Notes: a model not told the origin generated them from the sequence alone. Shown: positions 7,624 to 17,281, counted from the stretch's first letter. The stretch is DNA of 52,595 bases from an uncultured Aquimonas sp. (GCF_937888285.1 NZ_CALART010000021.1:1-52595), one strand, 5' to 3'. Numbers and translations: made by a program.

Positions 7624-9792
7624 ATGTCGAAACCCTTGCCCGCGCCACGCCTGCTCAGCCTGAGCCTGTTCCTGCTTTGCAGCCCGGCGCTGGCCTGCGG
7701 CCCGGACTTTCCGCTGACCCTGCTGGACCAGCGTCAGCAGACCCTGAGCGAGCTGCCCGAGGGCAGCTTCGAGTACGAGGCCAGTCGGCTGGTCGACATG
7801 TCCGCCTACCGGTTCAGGCCGGTTGAGGATCGCTGGCAGTCGGAGCCGGAGGGGTTGCGCCCGGCCGATGCCGAGAGTCTGGATGCCGGCCAGCAGCGCA
7901 GGGTTCTGCGATTGCGTGAACTGGGCAGCGCAGACGAAGTGCTGGCGCGCGCGGGGACGCTGCCGCCCGCCGTCGTCCACTACACCGCCGGCGCGGTGGC
8001 CTGGCGCGCGCGCGATGTCGACGACGCGATCACCCAGTTCGAAACCGTGCGCGCGCTGCCGATCGAGCAGCGCGGCAACCACGGCCCGATGGCGGCCTAC
8101 ATGCTGGGCAAGCTCCATCGCGACGAGGAGTCACGCGCGATGTACGCCGAGCTGCGCGCCGAAGTGCAGGCCGGTGCGCCCGATCCGCTGGGCCTTGCGG
8201 TAGCGAGCTTTGGCGAGGAGGCCCGCGATCTGCTGGAGGCGGGCGAGTATGCGCGCGCCGTCGAGCTGTACGCACAGCAGGCGGCGCTGGGTTCCAACTC
8301 GGGGCGCATGTCTCTGCTGTTTGTCGCCCGCAGGCTGGCGCCGAATGCCGACGCCCGCGCCCAGCTGCTGAGCACCGCCAGTGGACGCGGCCTGCTGCTG
8401 GCCTATCTGTTCGCGCGCAGCTTCGAGCTGCCGCCGGCGCTGCCTGCTCCCGGCGAGCCGGTGCAGATCTACGATCCCTGGAACGGCCCCTACGGCAGCC
8501 CGGACAGCGCCAGCGTGCTGGCCGTGTTCGCCGAGCTGGACGCAGCGCTGTCCGCCGAGGATCCCGCCCGCGAACGGCTTGCCTCGATCGCCTATCGCGC
8601 GGGGCGCTACGACGAAGCCGAGCGCGCGCTGCGCGATGCACAGGGCGGCATGGCGCACTGGCTGCGCGCCAAGCTGGCCCTGCGTCGCGGCGATAGCGAG
8701 ACGGCCTCTGCGGCCTACGCCCTGGCCATCCGCGCCGCTGGCGAAGGTGAGGTCTGGACCGCGCGGCCGGATGAGATCGACGTCTACCGGCCTTCCGAAG
8801 CGCCCGTCGACACGCGCTGCCGGATCCAGGCCGAAGCCGGCATCGTCGCGCTGTCGCGCCTCGATTATCTGCAGGCGATGGACCTGTTCTACGCGGCGTC
8901 CGCGCGCTACTGGACCGACGCCGCGTATCTCGCTGAGCGCGTGCTGACGGTCGACGAGCTGCAGGGTTTCGTGCAGCGCGTCGCGCCCGAACCGCAGCGG
9001 GTGCAGAACGACGAATGGGTGTTCGGCACCCGCCACCACGCCGCGGCGCTGCGCGGGCTGCTGGCGCGCCGCCTGCTGCGCGAGGGCCGCGGCCGCGAGG
9101 CGCTGGCGTACTTCGACGACGAGAGCCTGCATGCCCACGCCACGCGCTATGTCGAAGCGCGCGAGGCCATGCAGCGCGGTGATCGCGTGGCGCGCGCACG
9201 CGCAGGTTTCGAGGCCGCCGAGCTGGCGCGCTGGCAGGGCATGGAGCTGCTCGGCACGCAGCTGGGGCCGGACTATGCCGAGTACGGCGGCATGTTCTCG
9301 CCGGGCGAACGCTGGATCGAAGTGGAGGTGCCCGGCAGCGATGAGACCGAGTGGCGGCAGGTGCCGGCGCAGCCGGACCCGCTGGCGCTCGCGGACGAGC
9401 GCGCGCGCATCGAGCGCAGCTCACCCGTGCCCACCCATCGCTTCCACTACCGCGGCCTGGCCGCCAACCTGGCGGAAACCGCCGCCACGCAGCTGCCACC
9501 GCGCTCGCAGGCGTATGCCGCGCTGATGTGCCAGGCCACGCGCTACGTGCTCAACACCGAGTTCGAGCGCGGCCAGCAGCTGTATCGGCGCTACCTGCGC
9601 GAAGGGCCCTATGTGCCCTGGGGCGCGCGTTTCGGACAGGAGTGTCCGGCGCCGGACTTCGACAAGGTTGAGCGCGAGCTGCACGCGGCGAAGATCGCCG
9701 AGTTGAAGCGCATTGCCACATGGACGCTGCCGCCGCTGCTGTTGCTTGGGCTTGTCGGGGTCTGGTGGCGCCGGCGCGGGCGGGCTGCTTGA
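7624..9792 (+). CDS. Exported helical-repeat protein with C-terminal membrane anchor
   Basis: This 722-residue protein has a signal peptide (about 1-22, ending SPALA before CGPDFPLTLL). A long region of TPR-like paired helices follows (for example GRYDEAERALRDAQGG and EYARAVELYAQQAALG). A single C-terminal membrane helix (about 698-712, LPPLLLLGLVGVWW) ends in an Arg-rich tail. It therefore probably projects into the periplasm from the inner membrane. The start at 7624 begins a clean signal peptide; the upstream part of the reading frame overlaps the preceding gene. The likely partner is the DUF3142 lipoprotein before it. Its 3' end is echoed in the repeat region that follows. Confidence 0.72.
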   Translation: MSKPLPAPRLLSLSLFLLCSPALACGPDFPLTLLDQRQQTLSELPEGSFEYEASRLVDMSAYRFRPVEDRWQSEPEGLRPADAESLDAGQQRRVLRLRELGSADEVLARAGTLPPAVVHYTAGAVAWRARDVDDAITQFETVRALPIEQRGNHGPMAAYMLGKLHRDEESRAMYAELRAEVQAGAPDPLGLAVASFGEEARDLLEAGEYARAVELYAQQAALGSNSGRMSLLFVARRLAPNADARAQLLSTASGRGLLLAYLFARSFELPPALPAPGEPVQIYDPWNGPYGSPDSASVLAVFAELDAALSAEDPARERLASIAYRAGRYDEAERALRDAQGGMAHWLRAKLALRRGDSETASAAYALAIRAAGEGEVWTARPDEIDVYRPSEAPVDTRCRIQAEAGIVALSRLDYLQAMDLFYAASARYWTDAAYLAERVLTVDELQGFVQRVAPEPQRVQNDEWVFGTRHHAAALRGLLARRLLREGRGREALAYFDDESLHAHATRYVEAREAMQRGDRVARARAGFEAAELARWQGMELLGTQLGPDYAEYGGMFSPGERWIEVEVPGSDETEWRQVPAQPDPLALADERARIERSSPVPTHRFHYRGLAANLAETAATQLPPRSQAYAALMCQATRYVLNTEFERGQQLYRRYLREGPYVPWGARFGQECPAPDFDKVERELHAAKIAELKRIATWTLPPLLLLGLVGVWWRRRGRAA

Positions 9793-10437
9793 GGACTTGT
9801 GTCGCGGCGCGTGCCGTGGCCCTCGGGCGTGATGAGGGGCGTTGGATGTGGAAGCGGCGAGCGTTCGCCTCGGCTTTGCTCCGGGCAATGCGTCATTCGC
9901 ACGTGTAGGTGCGCGACACGCGCACCCTACGACCACGAATGACGCCACGCCCCAGAACAGAGCCCGTGCCGCCGTTCGCATGCGGTGCGCCTGCGGCGCG
10001 CCAGATCGACCGCACGCACCCGCTTGTGCGCGACACGCGCGCCCTACGATCCGGTGGCGCCGGCGAACTGCTTGAGGGCTTTGGTCGCGGGGCGCGCCGT
10101 GGCCCTCGGGCGTGATGAGGGGCGTTGGATGTGGAAGCGGCGAGCGTTCGCCTCGGCTTTGCTCTGGGCAATGCGTCATTCGCACGTGTAGGTGCGCGAC
10201 ACGCGCACCCTACGACCCCGAGAGACGCGAAACGCCCGGCCAAGCCCAGGCCTGTGTTCGCGTAGGGTGCGCCTGCGGCGCACCAGAGCGACAGAAGTCC
10301 AGTGCGCCTGCGGCGCACCAGATCGACCGCACGCCCCCGATTGTGCGCGACACGCGCACCCTACGACTCCGAGAGACGCGAAGTACCCGACCAAGCGCAG
10401 GCCTGTGTTCGCGTAGGGTGCGCCTGCGGCGCACCAC
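9764..10437. repeat. Nested direct repeats with GTAG-type REP palindromes
   Basis: A block spanning about 9764-9933 recurs at about 10050-10215, offset 283 bp, nearly identical from GCCGTGGCCCTCGGG onward. A second pair of about 95 bp lies at 10195-10290 and 10343-10437. Inside are several hairpins of the type GTAGGGTGCGCCTGCGGCGCACC split into halves, and shorter GTAGGTGCGCGACACGCGCACC forms. The first block begins inside the 3' end of the preceding gene, and the second still carries a WRRRTA-stop echo of that end. I see no gene in 9793-10483. Confidence 0.75.
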
Positions 10438-10483
10438 GCCACCTCAGCGCGATGGCACGCCTGAAAATCTGCGTGGCAAAGGG

Positions 10484-10627
10484 CTAGAAACGCAGATGCG
10501 GCAGCAGGCCCAGCACGCCGATCACGATCAGATAGATCGCGACGATGAAGGCCAGCAGCTTGGGCCGGATCAGGATCAGGATGCCGGCGAGCAGGGTCAG
10601 CAGCGGCTGCAGGATGGCCATGTTCAT
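10484..10627 (-). CDS. DUF3096 small membrane protein
   Basis: This 47-residue, almost wholly hydrophobic peptide begins MNMAILQPLLTLLAGILI and continues through RPKLLAFIVAIYLIVIG to LLPHLRF. The LQPLLxLxAGILILIRPKLL pattern is that of DUF3096, found in many proteobacteria. Two short membrane helices flank the conserved RPK turn. Its function is unknown. GAGG lies about 8 nt before the ATG. It follows the ABC permease gene on the same strand with a 28-nt gap and may be co-transcribed. Confidence 0.8.
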   Translation of the reverse strand: MNMAILQPLLTLLAGILILIRPKLLAFIVAIYLIVIGVLGLLPHLRF

Positions 10628-10655
10628 CGAAGGCGCCTCGTCGTGGTGGGAAGGA

Positions 10656-11441
10656 TCAGCTGCGCAGGCCGACGCCGCGCTTCAGCAGGGTCAGGCCCAG
10701 CCAGGTCAGGGCGACGGTGAAGCCCAGCATCACCGCGAAGCTCAAGGCCAGGTCGACGCCGCTGGAGCCCAGCAGCCCGTGACGGAAGGCGCTGACCATG
10801 TAGACGATGGGATTCGCGAGCGTCAGCGTCTGCGCCCAGCCCGGCAGGGCCTCGACTGCATAGAACACGCCGCCGAGGTAGGTCAGCGGGGTCAGCACGA
10901 AGGTCGGGATGATGGCGATGTCGTCGAACTTCTTCGCATAGACCGCGTTGACGAAGCCGGCCAGCGAGAACACCACCGCCGCCAGCAGCACGCTGGCGAA
11001 GGTCACCAGCGGATGCGGGATCGAGACCCGGGTGAAGAACATCGCGATCACCAGGACGATGGCGCCGACCATCAGCCCGCGCAGCACGCCGCCCAGCACA
11101 TAGCCGAGCAGGATCACCCAGTTCGGCATCGGGCTGACCAGCAGCTCCTCGACGTGGCGGCCGAACTTCGCACCGAAGAAGCTCGACGAGATGTTGCCGT
11201 AGGCGTTCTGGATCACGCTCATCATCACCAGGCCGGGGACGATGAAATCCATGTAGCTGTGCCCGCCCATCTGGCCGATGCGGCTGCCGATCAGGCTGCC
11301 GAAGATCAGGAAGTAGAGCGTCATCGTGATCGCCGGTGGCACCAGAGTCTGGCCCCAGATGCGCAGGATGCGATTCACCTCGCGGCGGACGATGGTGTAG
11401 AGCGCGGTCAGGTTGGCCTGGGCGGTGGTCGGCGCGGACAT
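10656..11441 (-). CDS. yadH: ABC-2 type transporter permease, YadH-like
   Basis: This 261-residue inner-membrane permease forms a two-gene exporter with the ATPase immediately upstream. It has six hydrophobic segments and the ABC-2 signature region (SYMDFIVPGLVMMSVIQNAYG and FGRHVEELLVSPMPNW, each a typical landmark). Length and these motifs match E. coli YadH. The ATG at 11441 is preferred over GTG 11444 because AGGAGG lies 7 nt before it. The ATG overlaps the stop of the ATPase gene (TGATG), indicating translational coupling. The exported substrate is not known. Confidence 0.88.
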   Translation of the reverse strand: MSAPTTAQANLTALYTIVRREVNRILRIWGQTLVPPAITMTLYFLIFGSLIGSRIGQMGGHSYMDFIVPGLVMMSVIQNAYGNISSSFFGAKFGRHVEELLVSPMPNWVILLGYVLGGVLRGLMVGAIVLVIAMFFTRVSIPHPLVTFASVLLAAVVFSLAGFVNAVYAKKFDDIAIIPTFVLTPLTYLGGVFYAVEALPGWAQTLTLANPIVYMVSAFRHGLLGSSGVDLALSFAVMLGFTVALTWLGLTLLKRGVGLRS

Positions 11442-12370
11442 CACGCGGCCTCCTGGCCGGTCAGGCGCACGAAGAGCTCTTCCAGGCGGTTCGCGCGGTT
11501 GCGCATGCTGCGCACCTGGATGCCGGCCTCGCTGAGCGCGGCGAAGATCGCATTGAGATTGGCCGCGCGCGGCGTCTCCAGCTCCAGCGTGTGGTCATCG
11601 CTGCGCTCGATCCTGATGCCGGCCAGCGCGGGCAGCGCACCGTTGAAGGGCTCGGCCAGGTCCAGCACAAAGCCCTCGACGTCGAGCTTGGCCAGCAGCG
11701 CCTTCATGCTGCTGTGCTCGACGATGCGGCCGCGGTCGATGATCGCGATGTTGCGGCAGAGGTTCTCGGCCTCTTCCAGATAGTGCGTGGTCAGGATGAC
11801 CGTGGTACCGCGGGCGTTGACCTCCTTCAGCGTCTTCCACATGCCGCGGCGGATCTCGATGTCGACGCCGGCGGTGGGCTCGTCGAGGATCAAGAGGCGC
11901 GGCCGGGTGATCATCGCGCGGGCGATCATCAGCCGGCGCTTCATGCCGCCCGACAGCGTCCGCGACATCACATGCGCCTTCTCCCACAGCTGGGCGGCGC
12001 GCAGTTCGGCCTCGGCGCGCTCGGCGGCCTCGGCGCGCGGTACGCCGTAGAAGCCCGCGTAGTTCACGCAGATGTCGAAGGGCTTCTCGAACATGTTGAA
12101 GTTGATTTCCTGCGGTACCAGGCCGACCTGGCGCATCGCCTCGCTGCGCTGCTTCATCAGGTCGATGCCGCAGATCCGCACCTCGCCGGCGCTGGCGTTG
12201 ACCAGCGAGCTGACGATGCCGATCAGGGTGGACTTGCCGGCGCCGTTCGGCCCCAGCAGGGCGAAGAAATCGCCTTCGCTAACGGCGAGCGAAATGCCCT
12301 TCAGGGCTTCGACGCCATTCGAGTAGGTCTTGCGCAGATCGCGCACTTCCAGCGCTGCGGGCGCGCTCAT
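11441..12370 (-). CDS. yadG: ABC transporter ATP-binding protein, YadG-like
   Basis: This 309-residue ATPase partners the YadH-like permease. It shows Walker A GPNGAGKS, signature LSGGMKRRL, Walker B LLILDEPTAGVD and H-loop TTHY in order. The region after about residue 220 is the accessory C-terminal domain usual in this group. The ATG at 12370 begins MSAPAALEVRDLRKTY; sequence further upstream is antisense to the next gene and its leader. It is divergent from the reductase gene at 12518, with 147 bp between them for both promoters. Confidence 0.9.
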   Translation of the reverse strand: MSAPAALEVRDLRKTYSNGVEALKGISLAVSEGDFFALLGPNGAGKSTLIGIVSSLVNASAGEVRICGIDLMKQRSEAMRQVGLVPQEINFNMFEKPFDICVNYAGFYGVPRAEAAERAEAELRAAQLWEKAHVMSRTLSGGMKRRLMIARAMITRPRLLILDEPTAGVDIEIRRGMWKTLKEVNARGTTVILTTHYLEEAENLCRNIAIIDRGRIVEHSSMKALLAKLDVEGFVLDLAEPFNGALPALAGIRIERSDDHTLELETPRAANLNAIFAALSEAGIQVRSMRNRANRLEELFVRLTGQEAA

Positions 12371-12517
12371 TCGACAACGGCCTTTGGGAGCCGGGCGGCT
12401 CTCGGGACGAAAGGGGGGAAATCCGTGCAGGCCCCTCGGCAAGCTGCGAACTGGGCGCTCACGGGCGGCGGCTACTATACACCCCCGCCTGAACCGCCCC
12501 GAGAGGCCGAAACCGCC

Positions 12518-13309
12518 ATGATCGCGCCCCCGCCCACCGTGCCGCTGCGGCTTGTCGACAGCCGCTGGCTGACCCCGAGCGTGCGGCATTTCGTGTTCGA
12601 ACGCAGCGACGGCGCGGCCATCGCCTTCCTCCCCGGGCAGTTCGTCCGTGTGCGCGTCAGCGCAGGCGAGGCGCCCGAGTTCCGCAGCTATTCGATCGCC
12701 AACCCCAATGACCCGGGGCGCAGCGATGCGCAGCGGATCGAGCTGGTGGTGAGCCTGGTTGAGGGCGGCGTCGGCAGCGCCTGCATGCGCGCCCTGCAGC
12801 ACGGCGACGAGATCCACGCCACCGCGCCCAACGGCCGCTTCTGCCTGCTGCCGGAGGACGATGCCAAGCGCTACGTGCTGCTCGGCACCGGCACCGGCGT
12901 GGCCCCGTATCGCGGCATGCTGCCGCAGCTTGCCGTGCTGGCCGAGCGCGGCGTGCAGACCCTGCTGCTGCTGGGCAACCGCACGCCCGCCGAACAGCTC
13001 TACGCCGACGAGTTCCGCGCGGCGGCCGCGCGCATCCCCGGCTTCACCCTGCGCTTCTGCCATTCGCGCGGCCTGCCAGACGCGCCCACCGGGATCGATG
13101 TGCACGCGTATGTGCAGGATGCACTGGCCGCCTTCGAGATCGACCCCGAGGGCGATATCGCCTACCTCTGCGGCAATCCGCATATGGTCGACGCCGGCTT
13201 CGAGCGCCTGAAGGCCGCCGGCCTGCCCCTGCGCCGCATCCGTCGCGAGAAGTACCAGACGCCGCGCCTGCCGGGCGCTGTCACACCGGCGGCCAAGGCC
13301 GGTCAGTAG
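12518..13309 (+). CDS. Ferredoxin/flavodoxin-NADP reductase-like flavoprotein
   Basis: This 263-residue cytoplasmic oxidoreductase belongs to the FNR superfamily. An FAD-binding barrel (about 1-110) contains RSYS at 56-59, the R-x-Y-(S/T) motif that grips the flavin. An NAD(P)-binding domain begins with GTGTGVAP at 123-130 and contains the CGNPHMV motif near the end. No ferredoxin or globin domain is fused to it. The electron partner and nucleotide preference cannot be judged here. The stop lies 41 nt before the hydrolase gene, so a shared transcript is possible. Confidence 0.85.
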   Translation: MIAPPPTVPLRLVDSRWLTPSVRHFVFERSDGAAIAFLPGQFVRVRVSAGEAPEFRSYSIANPNDPGRSDAQRIELVVSLVEGGVGSACMRALQHGDEIHATAPNGRFCLLPEDDAKRYVLLGTGTGVAPYRGMLPQLAVLAERGVQTLLLLGNRTPAEQLYADEFRAAAARIPGFTLRFCHSRGLPDAPTGIDVHAYVQDALAAFEIDPEGDIAYLCGNPHMVDAGFERLKAAGLPLRRIRREKYQTPRLPGAVTPAAKAGQ

Positions 13310-13350
13310 CCGCACGCCGCGGGCCCTGGCGCCGCGGAAAGGGAGAATCC

Positions 13351-14832
13351 ATGCATCGTGTCCTGATCACATTCGCCGCGGCGGGCGGCCTTGCGCTGAG
13401 CGCACCGGCCGACGCCCAGCGTCGACTCGGCAGCCTCGTGTTCGAGCCCTGCACCCTGACCGCACCGCTGTCGGTACTGAACGTCGCCGCCCAGTGCACG
13501 CGCTTCGAAGTGCCGGAGAATCCGGCCGAGCCCGACGGCCGCAAGATCGAACTCGCGGTGGCCTGGGTGCCCACCGAGAACAGCGCCGGCGCCGACGACC
13601 CGCTGTTCATGATCGCCGGTGGGCCGGGCCAGTCCGCGCTGGAGAGCTATCCCGGCCTGCACGGCGCCTTCCGCGAGATCCGCAAGAACCGCCACGTGAT
13701 CCTGGTCGACCAGCGCGGTACCGGTGGCTCCAACAAGCTGACCTGCACCACCGAGGGGGGCGAAGCGGGCGTCCTCGACGACATGGCCGAGGACGATCCC
13801 GCCGCCTGGCGCGCCTTCGCCGAGCGCTGTCGCGATGAGCTCACGCCGAAGGCTGATCTCACCCAGTACACCACCAGCGTCGCCATCACCGATCTCGACG
13901 CCGTGCGCCAGGCGATCGGCGTGCAGCAGATCAATCTGCTCGGCGTCAGCTACGGCACTCGCGTCGCCCAGCAGTACATGCGCCGCTATCCGCAGCACAC
14001 CCGCAGCGTGGTGCTGGACTCGGTGGTGCCGAACACCCTGGTGCTGGGCGCCGAGCACGCGCGCAACCTGGAAGACGCGCTCGACCTGCACTTCGCCCAG
14101 TGCCAGCAGGTGCCTGCCTGTGCCGAGCGCTTCGGCAGCCCGCGCGAGGATCTGAACGCGCTGCTCTCGGAGCTGCGCGAGGCGCCGCGCGCGGTCAGCT
14201 GGCGTGATCCGCTGTCCGGCGAGGAGAAGCAGGGCGAGCTGACCGCCGGCCACGTCAGCGCGGTCGCGCGCATGTATGCGTATGCGCCAGCGCTGGCGGC
14301 GATGCTGCCGCTGTCCCTGCACGAGGCGGCGCAGGGTCGCGCCAGTGCACTGATGGCGCAGGCCGAGATGATCACCGGTTCGCTGTCGGAACAGATCACC
14401 CACGGCATGCAGCTGTCGGTGCTGTGCAGCGAGGACGCACCCCTGCTCAAGCCGGATCCGCTGGATGCGACCCGCACGCTCGGCGACCTGATTACGCGGG
14501 TCACCGTCGAGCAGTGCGCGGTGTGGCCGCGCGGCGAGGTGCCGGCGGAGTTCAGCGACCCGGTGAAATCGGACATCCCGACGCTGCTGCTGTCCGGGGA
14601 GTTCGATCCGGTGACACCCCCCCGCTATGGCGATGAGGTGGCCGAGCACCTCGGCAATGCGCGGCATCTGATCCTGCGCGGCCAGGGCCACAGCGTCTCC
14701 GGCGTCGGCTGCATGCCGCGCGTGCTGGGCGAGTTCATCGACAAGACCGCGCCCCGGGACATCGACGCCGACTGTCTCGACAGCCTGAAACCCAATCCGC
14801 CGTTCGCCGGCTACCACGGCTGGGAGCCCTGA
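13351..14832 (+). CDS. Secreted alpha/beta hydrolase, tripeptidyl-aminopeptidase-like
   Basis: This 493-residue exported hydrolase has a signal peptide (about 1-23, ending PADAQ). The core has oxyanion-hole GGPGQS, nucleophile elbow GVSYG with Ser200, Asp419 in GEFDPVTPP and His447 in GQGHSV, a complete Ser-Asp-His triad. The order of motifs and the C-terminal segment match the TAP-like/proline iminopeptidase (S33) peptidases. GGGAG lies 5 nt before the ATG. The stop is 1 nt from the ATP-binding gene that follows, so it probably shares an operon with the NatAB-type exporter. Confidence 0.85.
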   Translation: MHRVLITFAAAGGLALSAPADAQRRLGSLVFEPCTLTAPLSVLNVAAQCTRFEVPENPAEPDGRKIELAVAWVPTENSAGADDPLFMIAGGPGQSALESYPGLHGAFREIRKNRHVILVDQRGTGGSNKLTCTTEGGEAGVLDDMAEDDPAAWRAFAERCRDELTPKADLTQYTTSVAITDLDAVRQAIGVQQINLLGVSYGTRVAQQYMRRYPQHTRSVVLDSVVPNTLVLGAEHARNLEDALDLHFAQCQQVPACAERFGSPREDLNALLSELREAPRAVSWRDPLSGEEKQGELTAGHVSAVARMYAYAPALAAMLPLSLHEAAQGRASALMAQAEMITGSLSEQITHGMQLSVLCSEDAPLLKPDPLDATRTLGDLITRVTVEQCAVWPRGEVPAEFSDPVKSDIPTLLLSGEFDPVTPPRYGDEVAEHLGNARHLILRGQGHSVSGVGCMPRVLGEFIDKTAPRDIDADCLDSLKPNPPFAGYHGWEP

Positions 14833-14833
14833 G

Positions 14834-15580
14834 ATGCTGATCTGCGACAACCTGAGCAAGCAGTTCAAGACCAAGACCGGCGTGGTCAAGGCGGTCGACG
14901 GCGTCAGCTTCCGCGCCGAGGACGGCCAGATCACCGGCCTGCTGGGCCCCAATGGCGCCGGCAAGACCACCACCCTGCGCATGCTCTACACCCTGATGCG
15001 CCCGGACACCGGCACGGTCAGCGTCGATGGCGTCGACATCTTCAAGGACGCTGAAGCCGCGCGCCGTCGCCTGGGCGTGCTGCCGGATGCGCGCGGCGTC
15101 TACAAGCGCCTGACCGCGCGCGAGAACATCGAGTACTTCGGCCGCCTGCACGGCATGGACGAGGCCCTGATCCGCGAGCGCACGGCGCGTCTGGTCTCGG
15201 CACTGGGCATGGAGGAGATCCTCGACCGCCAGGCCGAGGGCTTCTCGCAGGGCCAGCGCACCAAGACCGCGATCGCACGCGCGCTGGTGCACGACCCGAA
15301 GAACGTGATCCTCGACGAGCCCACCAACGGTCTCGACGTGATGACCACCCGCGGCCTGCGTCATTTCCTGCAGCAGCTGAAGGCGGAAGGCCGCTGCGTG
15401 GTGTTCTCCAGCCACATCATGCAGGAGGTCGCCGCCCTGTGTGACCGCATCGTCATCATCGCCAAGGGCCGCGTGGTGGCCCAGGGCACGCCCGATGAGC
15501 TGCGCGCGCTGACCGGCGAGACCAACCTCGAAGAGGCCTTCGTCAAGGCCATCGGCTCGGAAGAAGGACTGTTCGCATGA
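14834..15580 (+). CDS. natA: ABC transporter ATP-binding protein, NatA-like
   Basis: This 248-residue ATPase has Walker A GPNGAGKT, a degenerate signature FSQGQRTK (family C motif usually LSxGQ), Walker B VILDEPTNGLD and H-loop SSHIM. The FSxGQxTK signature is the form seen in NatA of Na+ exporters. It overlaps the permease gene by ATGA and begins 1 nt after the hydrolase stop. Na+ as substrate is carried over from the family name and is not shown by the sequence. Confidence 0.85.
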   Translation: MLICDNLSKQFKTKTGVVKAVDGVSFRAEDGQITGLLGPNGAGKTTTLRMLYTLMRPDTGTVSVDGVDIFKDAEAARRRLGVLPDARGVYKRLTARENIEYFGRLHGMDEALIRERTARLVSALGMEEILDRQAEGFSQGQRTKTAIARALVHDPKNVILDEPTNGLDVMTTRGLRHFLQQLKAEGRCVVFSSHIMQEVAALCDRIVIIAKGRVVAQGTPDELRALTGETNLEEAFVKAIGSEEGLFA

Positions 15581-16752
15581 AGGCCGCCTGGACCGTTCTG
15601 AAGAAGGAACTTCTGGATCTGTTCCGCGACCGCCGCACGGTGATGATCAGCCTGCTGATGGGGCCGCTGTTCGGCCCGGCGCTGATGGTCGGCCTGATCA
15701 CCTTGATCGCCAGCAAGGAGATGGACCGCGCCGAGAAACCGCTGAAGCTGCCGGTGATCGGCGCCGAGCACGCGCCCAACCTGGTCGACTGGCTGTCCAC
15801 GATGAACGTGGAAATCGAGCCGGCCCCGGCCGATCCCGATGCGGCGATCCGCAACCAGGATGAGGACGTGATCCTGCGCATCCCGGCCGAGTACGCCGAG
15901 GAATGGCGCAAGAGCCGGCCGGCGCCGATCGAGATCCTCTACGACTCGACCCGCCAGGACACCCGCACTCCGCTGCGCCGCGTCGAGGGCCTGCTGGAAA
16001 TCTACGACCGCCAGATGGGCGCCCTGCGCCTGGTTGCGCGCGGCATCAACCCGGCCGTCGGCACGCCGGTGCTGGTGCAGCACCGCGACCTGTCCACGCC
16101 CGAGAGCCGCGCCGGCATGCTGCTGGCCTTCCTGCCCTACATCCTCATCCTGAGCGGCTTCCTCGGCGGCGCCCAGCTGGCGATGGATGCCACCGCCGGC
16201 GAGCGCGAGCGGCAGTCGCTGGAGCCGCTGCTGGCCACGCCGTCCGCGCGCGGCGCGATCATGAGCGGCAAGCTGGGTGCGGCCGCGGCCTTCGCCCTGC
16301 TGACGGCCCTGCTGACCCTGCTGTCCTTCAAGGCCTTCTTCAGCTTCATCCCGGCCTCGATGCTCGGCTTCAAGATCGACATCAGCTGGCTGGCGATCGG
16401 CAAGCTCTTCCTGCTGATCATGCCGATCGCGGTGTTCGGCTCCTGCCTCGTCACCCTGCTGGCGGCCACCACCAAGAGCATGAAGGAAGCGCAGAGCTAC
16501 ATGGCCCTGCTGATGCTGCTGCCGATGCTGCCGACGCTCGTGCTGATGGTCTCGCCGGTGAAGAACCAGCTGTGGATGTCGGCGGTGCCGCTGCTCGCGC
16601 AGAACCAGCTGATCCTGAAGGTCGTGCGCGGTGAGGTCGTCAGCGGCGCCGAATGGGCGATCGCGCTGGGCGCCGGCCTGCTGTTGGCAGGTGTGGTCTG
16701 GCTGATCGCCGCCAAGCTGTATCACCGGGAGCAGCTGGCGATATCGGCTTGA
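15577..16752 (+). CDS. natB: ABC transporter permease, NatB-like
   Basis: This 391-residue inner-membrane protein has an N-terminal helix (about 20-45), a large extracytoplasmic domain (about 50-180) and five further helices clustered in the C-terminal half. The sequence GEREPRQSLEPLL-like (GERERQSLEPLLATP) is the conserved cytoplasmic loop of ABC-2/NatB permeases that contacts the ATPase. The gene start overlaps natA by four bases. A hairpin within the following repeat (16803-16830) could end the transcript. Confidence 0.85.
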   Translation: MKAAWTVLKKELLDLFRDRRTVMISLLMGPLFGPALMVGLITLIASKEMDRAEKPLKLPVIGAEHAPNLVDWLSTMNVEIEPAPADPDAAIRNQDEDVILRIPAEYAEEWRKSRPAPIEILYDSTRQDTRTPLRRVEGLLEIYDRQMGALRLVARGINPAVGTPVLVQHRDLSTPESRAGMLLAFLPYILILSGFLGGAQLAMDATAGERERQSLEPLLATPSARGAIMSGKLGAAAAFALLTALLTLLSFKAFFSFIPASMLGFKIDISWLAIGKLFLLIMPIAVFGSCLVTLLAATTKSMKEAQSYMALLMLLPMLPTLVLMVSPVKNQLWMSAVPLLAQNQLILKVVRGEVVSGAEWAIALGAGLLLAGVVWLIAAKLYHREQLAISA

Positions 16753-16757
16753 GGGGC

Positions 16758-17088
16758 CGGGAATCGGGAATTGGGAATTGGGAACTGGGAATCGTAGAAG
16801 CAGGGCGCGGCGAGGTTTCTCGCCGCGCCCATAGGGTGGGCCCTGGCCCACCGTGGCCTTCGCCCTTGCCCCGCTCGCGCCGTTCCAATGCACGCTGCGC
16901 TCAGCAGCGGCGGGCATCGAAGTCACCGCGGTGCGGAGCCCATGGTGGGCCAGGGCCCACCCTATGAAGCTGCCGGGCCTGTGATCCGTGGTCCGCGAAT
17001 CGGGGATGGGATCCAAAGGCCGAATCCCTCGATGCGTGGCGCGACGAGGGTGTGTGCCGCACGCATAGGGTGGGCCCTGGCCCACCAT
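16758..17088. repeat. Composite REP element with an extra palindrome
   Basis: The element begins with a GGGAATCG-rich tract, followed by a 12-bp perfect hairpin (16803-16814/16819-16830, GGGCGCGGCGAG). Three family A palindromes follow: 16835-16852 (plus), 16944-16961 (inverted) and 17069-17086 (plus). The first inverted pair is 91 bp apart. The arrangement up to 16961 recurs at 21783-21960. No gene is seen in 16753-17281. Confidence 0.8.
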
Positions 17089-17281
17089 GGCCTTCGCACT
17101 CGCCCCGCGCATGCGTTCCTGATGTCGCTGCGCGACCCGCCTGTCTGCGCTACGCGCCCGGCGATGTCTGCCACCCTCGCCACCTCCACGTTCCGCATGG
17201 CACAGTGCGGCGGTTTCGTCAGACTTGCCGAGCGATGCGCCTCTTGCCCTGCTTCTTCAACTCCCGCCACGGGCTGCACCC

